From Cololabis saira (Eukaryota > Chordata > Actinopteri > Beloniformes > Belonidae), in NCBI RefSeq assembly GCF_033807715.1, contig NC_084600.1, positions 46,992,324 through 47,056,323 of the forward strand: a stretch of DNA of 64,000 bases. Direction: 5' to 3'. Made by a program: the position numbers and the translations under genes. The notes beneath the pieces were generated by a model. That model was not told the DNA's origin and made no database searches. It saw only the letters and a program-made list of their open reading frames with translations. Below, one piece after another: positions 55,380-64,000 of the stretch. Each line of letters starts with the position of its first letter. The first letter of the stretch is position 1.

Positions 55380-55885
55380 CCTTTTCCTAACGGCTCAACA
55401 GCGCCCCCTAGAAAACTTTGTGCCTCAAGTCCCACAATACGGTTTGACGTACATGCACGAAAATTGGTACACACCTGTATCATGTCACAACTTAAAGAAA
55501 AGTCTCTTGGCGACATGGCCGAAACCCAACAGGAAGTCGGCCATTTTGAATTAATCGTGTAATTTTGGCGCAATTTATGCCATTTCTTCGGCAATTAATA
55601 CGACCCGAACCGTAACGTGCACCCAGGTGTGTTATACATCAAAATGTGCGTCTCCATCCTGCAACTACACACATTACCTTATCTGATTGGTCGATATCTG
55701 ATAGTTCCTACTTTCTGCCATAACTTTTGAATGGTTTGATATAGAAAGTCGTGGGTGGTTTCATCCTCTAAATGTCCAGGCCTGAAGAATCTACATCAAG
55801 TCATACAAGCTTCCACTGCAGCCTGAACCTGCACCAGGTGGAGGACCGTTCATCCGTTCATCACTGCTGCAGCTTTAATTGTTGT
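55380..55885 (+). repeat. Solitary fragment of the intron 6 composite element
   Basis: Contains ctcaacagcgccccctagaa, gtttgacgtacatgcacg, ccattttgaattaatcgtg and ends gctgcagctttaattgttg. It has one subrepeat plus one short 128-bp-type unit and the right end. It shows the element is dispersed as well as arrayed. Confidence 0.85.
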
Positions 55886-56204
55886 TGTTGTCAAGAATTC
55901 TGATGCTGCTCAGAACAAACACCCGAGTCTCTAAACATATGCAGATTAATCAGCTCCAACGAGGTGGAGGAGGATTTAAAGAGCGAGGAGCCGTTCAGGA
56001 CAAAAACACCTCCGCCGCAATTTTAACTAAAAACCAAGGAGCAGAAGGTGTAAAACTAGTGCATTTAGGATTTAGAGAATGAAATAAAATACATAAATAA
56101 TCGTAGAGGTAAAGCTGCACCGGGCCACGTCCCCCCAAACCTTTACACACGTGTCATTAATGCACTTTACTGTGTCTGTTTCTTCATCTGAATGACAATA
56201 ACTG

Positions 56205-56290
<86 letters not shown>

Positions 56291-56291
56291 A
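56205..56291. repeat. (ATCT)n microsatellite
   Basis: About 21 perfect tetranucleotide copies, directly after a LINE-like tail. Confidence 0.95.
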
Positions 56292-56905
56292 GTTTTGATC
56301 TCTGCTGATTGGCTGAGCTGGTCTGGTGACGTCATCATGGTTTAGATCCAGAAACGTGAGCAGAGCTGAGCGTCGTCTCTGTGGAGGATCTGAGTTTAGC
56401 TGGGGACCAGAGCACCCATGGGTGTGGGGTAAAGGGGGGGCAGCATACCTGCAGCTGCAGCTGCGTCTGCGCATGTGCAGCAGGTATCAGCTGCAGCAGC
56501 AGCTGCTCCGTTCCCAGCAGCAGGTACACGTCACCTCCAGGTTTAATCTTTACCTTCCGTCAGAAACAGAAGTCCTGGAGGTGAATGTTTCTGTGAATGT
56601 TTCTGTGTTTTTACTTGTGTTTTGTCTTGTTTTCTCATGACGAGCCAACAGGAAACAAACTTGTCGACACCTGCATTTTTATTCACCTTTTATAAACATC
56701 TAGGAACACAATGGAAATAAGCCTTTGGCTTTATTGTGTTTTAATCATTAATGTATTTGAGACTGCAATGCAGTTATTCCTGTATGGTTTTTATTTAAGA
56801 TTGTCTAATAAATCAATCAATAAATCAATCAATCAAAAAGTGTTTATTCCTAGTAATTAAGACATATCCAACATGTTTTTAAAGATGTAGAGTGTAATAA
56901 TTCCC

Positions 56906-56981
<76 letters not shown>

Positions 56982-57104
56982 AACAGAAGTGTCCAGACCT
57001 GATGATGCACAAGTTAATGACTATTGATTAGAATCAGGTGAGTTGGTGCAGAGAAACACCTGAAACCTGCAGGATACGTGCTCTCTAGCAGCATGTATAT
57101 ACAT

Positions 57105-57111
<7 letters not shown>

Positions 57112-57160
<49 letters not shown>

Positions 57161-57232
57161 GGTACCCTCCAGGACCAGGGTTGGAGACCCCTGATATACA
57201 CACACACACGCACACACGCACACGCGCACGCG

Positions 57233-57289
<57 letters not shown>
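57112..57289. repeat. (AT)n and (CA)n/(CG)n microsatellites
   Basis: (AT)n at 57112-57158 and alternating purine-pyrimidine DNA at 57198-57289, including gcacgcgcgcgcgcgcacac, a potential Z-DNA former. Confidence 0.9.
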
Positions 57290-57314
57290 CCATACGCTAC
57301 CCGGATTTACTTAC

Positions 57315-57490
57315 TTCCTCCAGAGATCAAACCTCCAGGATCTGCAGTTCCTGGTCCTGCAGGATCTTCGGGAGGTTGTGGGTCAGAATCCCGGGGACAT
57401 GTAGGAATAAAAACCTCCTAAATTCCTCCTAGAACCTGCAGCAGCTGCTCGGTCTCCCCGCTGGTCCTGGACGTGGATCCTGGAGAAAAC
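57315..57490 (-). other. arfip2: Candidate arfip2 untranslated first exon
   Basis: A consensus donor GGAGGAA|GTAAGTAAA lies at 57315, and a CRE/ETS promoter motif lies about 15-30 bases beyond the proposed 5' end. The stretch contains a short upstream frame (ATG TCC CCG GGA TTC TGA). The 5' end is inferred from the promoter position. There is no transcript evidence. Confidence 0.4.
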
Positions 57491-57504
57491 ACAGCAGACA
57501 CAAC

Positions 57505-57520
57505 GCGGAAGTGACGTCAC
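57505..57520. promoter_or_regulatory. arfip2: ETS/CRE composite promoter motif
   Basis: GCGGAAGTGACGTCAC combines an ETS core (GGAAG) and a full CRE (TGACGTCA). This pairing is typical of broad, housekeeping and often bidirectional promoters. Its position fits transcription of arfip2 leftwards. Confidence 0.5.
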
Positions 57521-58736
57521 CACAATAATAGATTCATTTCTAGGGACGAAAAGATCGTTTATTAGGAAGAGGCATCACTCCGCTCTGTTTCTTTATTGAA
57601 AGACAAAATGCAAACAGCGCAATCAACCGCCAGGGGGAGACACTCACTCAGAAACTCAGGACACAATGAACTAGAAATACATTAAAAAGAAACACAAACT
57701 TAAGAAAAAAAGAGGAAAAAAAGAGGTAAAAAGAAAAAAAGGAGAAAAAAAAAAAAAAATCAACACAAAAGTCTAAAAAAAAGAAAGAAAAAGAAGGAAA
57801 AAGAAGAAGAAGAAAAGAAAAAAAGAAATTAAAAAAGAAGAAAAAAAGAAAAGGCTTTAACTCTGCTCTTTGTCAAATTTTTCAGGAAATATAAGTACAG
57901 TTTCACTAGAGACACAAACTTCAGGCCTTGATGGCCTTTGCATTGGTGGAGAATCTAATGTTCTAATATAATGTTTGACCTCATTTTCAAAAATATCTTT
58001 ATCTTTTAGTTTTCCATTTTTTGGGGGGTTTCTACATATTTAAAATCAAATACTGTAGATCCAAGGATTTTCTCAACAAAATAGTGTCTGTAATTCCGGA
58101 CGGAGTGAGACATCACTTCTTTTCCTGATCTTTGAGAGAGAATGTTGTAGTTTTAGTTTCCTCGTAAAAATAACTGGAGATAAGAATTCTGTCAACTCTG
58201 AACCATATGGTTGGAAATAAACTCTTTATGCCAATTCATACTGTCTCCTAAAGGTACAGGGGAGGGTAAAAAAAAGTAAAAAGTAAAATATATTTATAAT
58301 TAGGAATAATATAGATAATATAGACAGTTTAGTTTAGTGTAACAAAGGTGCCGTTTGTTCCTGGAAACATTTAAATCCCAACCTTTAACAAACTCAGTCT
58401 GTTTACTTAAAGACTTAAAGAAACACCAGAACAAACTAAAGGAACTTTAACTCTTTTATGAAAAGAGGACAGAAGTTTTCAGGAGCCAGAACTTACAAAT
58501 GCAGTCGTGATTTTTAAGCTGTTATTTTTCCCACGGTTTTTCAGGTTTTTCTTGTATTTTTAGGTTTCCAGGCTGATCCTCGATTCTCCTCCTTTTCCTT
58601 TTTCCTTTTCTCCACTTTTCTGTTAATGATTCACAAAAAAAGAGTTTAATGACAATTTAATATGTTTTTGGTTTTTTTCTCTCTCCTTGAGATAAATTAT
58701 TTAGGTTTAATCTGACTTTTTCATCTTGTTTTTGTA
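57521..58736. other. Upstream spacer, A-rich
   Basis: Contains a purine-rich tract (about 57690-57855, aagaaaaaaagag phrases). No exon of a neighbouring gene could be recognised to the right of the promoter. Confidence 0.5.
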
Positions 58737-58930
58737 AAAGAAAAGAAAAAAAGAGAAAAAAAAATTCAACCAAAAAGTCTGAAAAAAACAAAAAAGTAAA
58801 AAAGAGAAAAAAAAAGAAAAAAGAAATTAAAAAAGAAAAAAAAAGAAAAGGGTAAAAAAGAAAAGAAAAAGTAAAACAAAGAAAACAAAAAGAGAAAAAA
58901 AGAAAAAGGAGAAATAAAAAAAGAAAGAGC
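58737..58930 (+). repeat. Purine-rich low-complexity tract
   Basis: Almost uninterrupted A/G with gaaaaaaagaaa phrases. The minus-strand Phe/Leu-rich frames across it are composition artefacts. Confidence 0.85.
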
Positions 58931-59181
58931 AACACCAAAATAAATGAGAAACATCTTCATTGATCCTTCACACAAACAACAGTGTCTTTTCTGAAGCGTT
59001 GAAGAAAAACTTTACATGGTTAGACTCTGTGAATTATTTTAAAAGATACTTCCTTCATTTTCTTAGTAATGTAAAAGTATTTTGCAGGAAACGACCAAAT
59101 CTTTTTCCAGTCAAGATTGTTAACAAAGTTATTCCAATAAGAAACCACATGTGGATTTGATACGACATCCTTCTGAAACCA

Positions 59182-59182
<1 letters not shown>

Positions 59183-59256
<74 letters not shown>
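59183..59256. repeat. (ATT)n microsatellite
   Basis: About 25 perfect copies. Confidence 0.95.
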
Positions 59257-59619
59257 CGGATCTTGAGGAAAAAACTAATCTCACCAATTTCAAATTTGGT
59301 CGGATCAAAAGACAAATTTAAATGTAAGTTCTGCCCCGCCTTTTAATACTTTTAAATAACATAACGACTCCAGTAGAGATTGCATTTATAATGACATTAA
59401 ATTCCTTAACGGGGTAGGTTTCATCTGACTTTTTCATCTTGCCTTTTTTAGATTTGGCTGAAGTTTGTTTGGTTTATTCGTGTTTTTGTTTCAACCCGAG
59501 GATTCTGTCAGAATCAGTTACAGAAACATGAGTTTGTTTCTCGTGAGGAAACTGTTCCCAGAATCCTCTGATGAAGCTGAAACATCGTGCTGCAGAACAG
59601 AAGGATCAAATAAACCGCC

Positions 59620-59785
59620 CCATCAAAACTCTGCACTGTTACTTTTTAACTTATACATGTTCCCCCTGAGCGGCGTCACCAGGAGACACGGCGTCTCTTT
59701 AACAGTTATGCTGACGACACACGGCTCTATGTGTCTCCTGATGACACTCGGCCGATTCACTCACTTTTTAACCGTATTTTAGGCC
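59620..59785 (+). mobile_element. LINE reverse transcriptase fragment (YADD box)
   Basis: LLLFNLYMFPLSGVTRRHGV continues after a frameshift as YADDTRLYVSPDDTRPIHSL. YADD (59707-59718) is the catalytic motif of non-LTR reverse transcriptases. It is truncated on both sides and frameshifted, hence dead. DNA from 59790 to 60210 is not recognised. Confidence 0.75.
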
Positions 59786-60209
59786 TACGATCTTTCATTT
59801 TATTCCCGCCCACTTGAAATCAAGCCGTGATTGGTGGATTTGCCCGTCACTCTCCAAACCAAAACACCTAGCTGGGCCTTCCCCGGGATTGGTGAAGTCC
59901 TGACCAATGAATGAGCAGCTAACCGGGCTAACCGAGACACATCACCCGCTCAAAATTTTGTTCCCACAAGGGCAGGCTCGCGCCGGTTTTCTCCTCTGTC
60001 TTAGTGGGAGCATCAGCATTAGAATTAGCCATGGTCACTAGCAGGGTTTCGTTAGCTGTGAAGCTACGCTGTGCGGGGTGCTAATGCTAACCTGGTGTGG
60101 TTGGGGATTAGCGGACACCGACTGAAAATGTTGCGACTTCCCGGCGGATTACACAGCAGGAGTGTTGCGACTCTGTTTTTGCGGTAGCCGTGAGGCTAGC
60201 TTGAGGCCA

Positions 60210-60580
60210 ACACAGAGGAGATTCTCAGGAAGTGTCACCAACGGCTGCACCTCCTCAGGAAACTCAACTCCTTTGGAGTCAGCACACACATCATGATGAC
60301 TTTCTACTACGCCTTCCTGGAAAGCATCATGACCTTCTCAATGACCTGCTGGTTCCACTCCCTCAGCATCCAGAACAGGAACAGACTGCAGAGCATCACT
60401 GTGCTCGAGAATCATCGGCCTGCCGGTCAGAACTCTGTCTGTGGTTTTCAACCAGCAGGCCCTCAGCCAGGCAGCTAAATTCATTAAGGACCCCTCCCAT
60501 ATACTTCATCCCGCATTCCAGTGGCTCTCCTCCAGGAGGCGCCTGCGCTGCGTCGCCTGCAGGACTGAGAGGAGCAGTAC
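60210..60580 (+). mobile_element. LINE ORF2 C-terminal fragment, left part
   Basis: RLHLLRKLNSFGVSTHIMMT then FYYAFLESIMTFSMTCWFHS is the conserved region after the reverse transcriptase of fish CR1/Rex-type LINEs. After frameshifts it continues ALSQAAKFIKDPSHILHPAF and SSRRRLRC. It is split by the DNA transposon at 60581-61309 and resumes at 61314. Confidence 0.72.
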
Positions 60581-61309
60581 GTTCACATGCAGCGATTCAA
60601 CCTGGTTGCAGACACCGTTCCGACTTTTAAACTGCATGTAAACACCTCAACCTGGTCAAGACAACCTGGTGAAGCCGGATTCATCAACCAGTTTGGAGCA
60701 CCTAGATAAGCCAGTCGCAACCAGGTTGTTAACGCCATGTATACGGGGACATAGATATTGCAGTCTGCGCATGCTCCAGAATTTCCCGGAAGTGAAAGGA
60801 GACGACGCGTGCTCAGTAGTTGAAAAGGAGGCGGCGCGTGTTTAGCCATTCTTTCATTCTTCAAAACATCTACAGGAAGAACTCATTTTTGGTCCGACGA
60901 GGAGACGCGTGTTCTGCTACGGCAGAGTTAAACATTTTGAGGTTCATGGATGGGCGGAAAAGTAGGAACGCGGACCTTTATAAAAAGATCGCCAAAGAGA
61001 TGGCTGAGCGGGCTTCACGAGGACACCGGAGCAGCTCAAAATAAAGTGGAAGAATCTACGCACGGGATATATTAGCGCCAAACACAGAAACAATAGAAGT
61101 GGACACGATCCGGCCAGTTGTCCACACTTTTACCTTGGGTACAGCGCCACCTAGCGTCACAGAGTCAGCCATGCTCTGGTTACAGTGGCTTATTCAATCT
61201 GATTCAGTCTGATCTCAGAAACAGCATGTGTAATCAGACAAGTGATCCAATCTTCTGCATGTCATTATCTGATCAGATCTGCAACCAGGTTGAATCGCTG
61301 CATGTGAAC
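60581..61309. mobile_element. DNA transposon with 32-bp perfect TIRs and Myb-like domain remnant
   Basis: GTTCACATGCAGCGATTCAA and twelve further bases at the left are exactly repeated inverted at the right (61278-61309). GTAC flanks both sides, a candidate 4-bp (or TA) duplication. The plus-strand frame at 60946 reads KSRNADLYKKIAKEMAERA and, after a frameshift near 61015, FTRTPEQLKIKWKNLRTGY. This resembles the Myb/SANT-MADF-like DNA-binding domain found in PIF/Harbinger-type elements. No transposase is present. Confidence 0.8.
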
Positions 61310-61313
61310 GTAC

Positions 61314-61730
61314 TCTTTTGTCCCCAAAGCCACGCTGCTTTTTAATTCCAGCTGCTAAACACATCCCCCACATCCACAGACCAGTCCCCCCCCCCCCCCC
61401 CCTCCCCCCCGACTACTCCATACTCTGTTAAATTGTTTACTCCACTGTCGACACTTTACATTGACACTTTACACTGTATATTTTATTTAAACCACAGTCA
61501 CTCGATTGTACATTTTTTCTGACATTCCTATATTTATATATTTTTTTGTACATTTTTTCTTTGCACATTTCTTGTACATATGAGACATGCCCCACTTATC
61601 TGTTTATTTTATTTTAGTTTTAGTTTTCATTATCCTATTTGATACCTTCAACGTTTTGCTGCTCAGTTGTCTTGAAATTGCCCCTCGGGGATAAATAAAG
61701 TTTTTCTGAATCTGAATCTGAATCTGTATT
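61314..61730 (+). mobile_element. LINE 3' end, right part
   Basis: Continues the interrupted LINE (plus-strand ctcttttgtccccaaagcca then cacgctgctttttaattcc), a poly(C) run at 61387-61411, and a tail ending ggggataaataaagtttttc and (tctgaa)n. Short terminal repeats of this kind are usual for fish CR1/L2-type LINEs. Confidence 0.65.
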
Positions 61731-61823
61731 GCTACTCGGTGTGTTATTGCTAGCTGAGCGTTGCCACTCAGCTAGCTGGAGAAGTATTGCTACTTCCCAG
61801 ATAGCAGTCAAATCCCAAGTAAC

Positions 61824-62553
61824 CAGGGTCGGCGCCAGAGCAAATATTCAGAAGGGGCACGAGGCTTATTAGGGCGGGCACAAAATCAGTCGTGTAGGAG
61901 CATTTTAAGGACAAAAGTGCATTCTCACTGCTTTCCTATTAATAATCTGTCTAAAACAGCCTTTCTCAACCTTTTTTCAGTCATGACACCTTTCAAAAGT
62001 GAATAAAATCTCACGACACCCCAGAGTAAAATATAATTAAAAACCGCACTGCATCGCTCTGACTGTAAATGCATAAGTCCCGTTTATTTTGTATCAATAA
62101 CTTGAACACGATAACTGCACCAGAGTAGAAGTCATCGTTCACTGCTGTGCTTGGTTGCCATGCTGATGGACAGAAACTATGGTGATTTTTAAAAGAAAGA
62201 CTGCCTAAAGAGACTTTTCCAGCCGGCTTCACGCCGGCCGTTCAGAGTGAAGCCTGATTTATGGTTCTGCGTTAAATCGACGCAGAGCCTACGCCGTAAC
62301 GTACGCGGCGAAGCGCACCGTACGTGCGAGGAAATTGGGACTGGCACAGCTGATTTAGCGGAGCTCTTTAATGCAGAAACAGAGGATGAGACTTCGTTGG
62401 GTTTGATTAATGTAAAAACTGAAATAAAGTACAATCAAACTAAGTTTTGCTCCTGCTCTATGTTTAAATACGCACGCTTGTGTGTGTTTGTGTGTTCTGC
62501 GGCACGCGCGCGCGCGTGTGTGTGTGTGTGTGCGTGTGTGCGTGCGTGCGTGC

Positions 62554-62640
<87 letters not shown>

Positions 62641-62963
62641 CGGCGCCTTTACGGTCGGTGCGCCGTGTTTTAAATACAGAAATGACACAAAACCGAGGGT
62701 GCCTTTCCACACGGCGCCCGTATGGTCGCGAAAATACGGTATTTAGGCTATATATGAAATGTCAGAATAGGTAATTTTTTGACGACACCCCTGAAGCAGT
62801 CAGACGACACCCCAGGGTGCTGCGACGTTCAATAAGATAAGTAATCAATAAAATACAACGTTTGGCACAAAGGCTTGGCCTGCTTGTGGGCGAGTGGACG
62901 GGGGCACAAGAACTCATTTGGGGGGGCAGGGCCCGCGGATGACCCCCCATGACACCAACCCTG
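61824..62963. mobile_element. Nested DNA elements with long (TG)n
   Basis: Outer ends ccagggtcggcgcca and atgacaccaaccctg are imperfect inverses. Inside, gcctttctcaaccttttttc at 61962 and gacaccccagggtgctgcga at 62807 look like a second, hAT-like insertion. Half of the palindromic MITE seen at 5520 is at 62250-62300. Boundaries are approximate and no transposase is visible. Confidence 0.45.
62513..62637. repeat. (TG)n microsatellite with CGTG interruptions
   Basis: Alternating purine-pyrimidine DNA preceded by gcacgcgcgcgcg; potential Z-DNA. Confidence 0.95.
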
Positions 62964-63241
62964 CGAGTAACTGCGCACGCCGTGAACAAAGCGCCCGGTG
63001 ACCGAGTTCTCACTCGTGTCTGTGGACGGTTGAGCTAAGCTAAGCTAAACTAACCTAAGCTAGGCTACGGAGAGACAGTCAGAGACGGGAAAGAAATTCT
63101 GAACTTCTGCTCGTAGCGAGAAGAGGTTTTTGAATAACGTGCAGCGCGGTGTCAGGTCCTTCATAGGGGAGGGTCTCCTCCCTGACACTGATGTGTTTTA
63201 GCTCCAGCCAATCCTGGCTGGAGGAATGTAGGAGCTTCTGA

Positions 63242-63497
63242 TGACGTCACGCCGAGGGCGTTCCCAACGGGAGACACGAAACCAATGCTATGAAAGAACC
63301 ACACGTGTGAACGAAAGCAAGCGTCTGGTAAATATCTAGGAACTGTCCAGGCTGCAGCCGATGCTGTTGCTACGGCAACAACCTTTTAACGGCCCACACT
63401 GATGAGCTCATCCCAAAACCCCCGGGGGTTTTTAAGGCCGAGGTTTTACATAAGAAGAAGAAGAAAGAAGAGCTTTCAGCCGCGTTGCCGCGGCAAC
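63242..63497. promoter_or_regulatory. Cluster of CRE and X-box motifs
   Basis: TGACGTCA at 63242-63249, GTTGCTACGGCAAC at 63366-63379 and GTTGCCGCGGCAAC at 63484-63497. The latter two fit the RFX X-box form. Such a cluster could be the promoter of a gene to the right of the window or an enhancer. No transcript evidence. Confidence 0.35.
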
Positions 63498-63499
63498 GA

Positions 63500-64000
63500 G
63501 GTTTTGTTTACAGTGATTTCATCTGCAGGAGATAAAAGTTCCTGAACAAACGGCTGATTCAGACTCTGGACGTCCCACCGTCACAATGTCTGTCCTTCTG
63601 TCCGGCCGTCACAATGTCTGTCCTTCTGTCTGACCGGCCCAATGTCCTTCCCTGGACTTAAGGGCTGAATAAATGGAGGAGAGAAAGTTTGTAAAGTGTT
63701 TCTGTAGACGGACGAGCGACGGATAAAGGACGTGTTGTTTCACCTCCAAACTCAAGCTTCTTCTTCTTCACCGTCAGTAACAGTTCCAACCTGGACCGAG
63801 ACCTGAACCGAGACCTGAACCGAGACCTGAACCCAGACCTGGACCGAGACCAGAGCAGCTAACGCTGCGTCACCACCACTGATCAGTTCCAGTAAAGTGA
63901 GACCTGAGCAACAATCGGGCCGTTGTGGCGCTGGAACAATGCATGCTGGGAGAATCTCCATGTGAGTCCACCCTGCAGGTGACTCGGCGCCGGTGGAGGT
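63500..64000. other. Right edge, short tandem repeats, no exon supported
   Basis: A 30-bp unit containing gtcacaatgtctgtccttct occurs twice at 63580-63637. A 12-bp unit ccgagacctgaa recurs about six times at 63789-63853. The 69-codon minus-strand frame at 63752-63961 runs through the latter and has no recognised domain. Confidence 0.55.

Larger units (their letters stand above)
55886..57314. other. Upstream intron with microsatellites
   Basis: Between exon 1 and the candidate untranslated exon. It holds a LINE-like tail (gaatgacaataac, 56190), (ATCT)n, (AT)n(ATT)n at 56911-56978, a MITE end with (AT)n at 57040-57182 and (CA)n. A stretch rich in cagctg/ctgcag (56445-56525) gives short open frames on both strands (e.g. 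56326-56640) without a recognised domain. Confidence 0.5.

Noticed and set aside
57014..57293. Cys/Val repeat frames
   Set aside because: (CA)n and (AT)n microsatellite translation.
58657..58975. Phe/Leu-rich minus-strand frames resembling a membrane protein
   Set aside because: Translation of a purine-rich low-complexity tract; composition alone explains the hydrophobicity.
60232..60630. 132-codon frame as a host gene
   Set aside because: The neighbouring frame matches the conserved C-terminal region of a LINE ORF2, and this frame is its shifted shadow.

Overview
The window is vertebrate nuclear DNA, almost certainly from a teleost fish. It holds one recognisable host gene, split into short exons on the minus strand, buried in fish-type DNA transposons, LINE fragments, microsatellites and very large minisatellites. 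No bacterial or viral gene organisation is present.

The gene is arfip2 (arfaptin-2). Eight coding exons run right to left from 55289 to the stop at 11067. All exon borders carry AG/GT splice signals, the phases join cleanly, and the model gives a 383-residue protein with the amphipathic helix and the whole arfaptin-homology (BAR) domain. A GCGGAAGTGACGTCAC (ETS/CRE) motif at 57505-57520, a candidate untranslated first exon (57315-57490) and an AATAAA signal at 10891-10896 bracket a transcription unit of about 46.6 kb. Only about 1.15 kb of it is coding.

Layout. 1-10890 lies beyond the gene's 3' end and is a mosaic of transposons: LINE tail, a 2 kb hAT element with a second TIR element nested inside, an 18-bp-TIR element at 5099-6037, and a TTAA-flanked element at 9745-10383. 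Two of these elements of different families carry antisense fragments of the 5' end of 28S rRNA. 11067-12541 holds the last two exons with minisatellites between them. 12869-32470 is intron 6, filled by eight head-to-tail monomers of a composite repeat. 33402-36416 holds exons 6 to 3. 36421-47587 is an 11.2 kb array of 18- and 20-bp units in intron 2. 48376-48432 is exon 2. 49201-51161 is a DNA transposon. 51482-55098 is a 13-bp-unit array in intron 1. 55215-55297 is exon 1. 57521-64000 is upstream sequence with A-rich tracts, LINE fragments split by a Myb-like-domain transposon, and promoter-like motifs near 63240-63500.

The most striking theme is that most introns of this one gene have their own minisatellite, different in sequence, several beginning at or a few bases from a splice site. 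Two arrays have copied a splice site itself (exon 6 donor, exon 7 acceptor), and a 24-bp in-frame array has lengthened the AH domain. Apart from arfip2 no second host gene could be supported.
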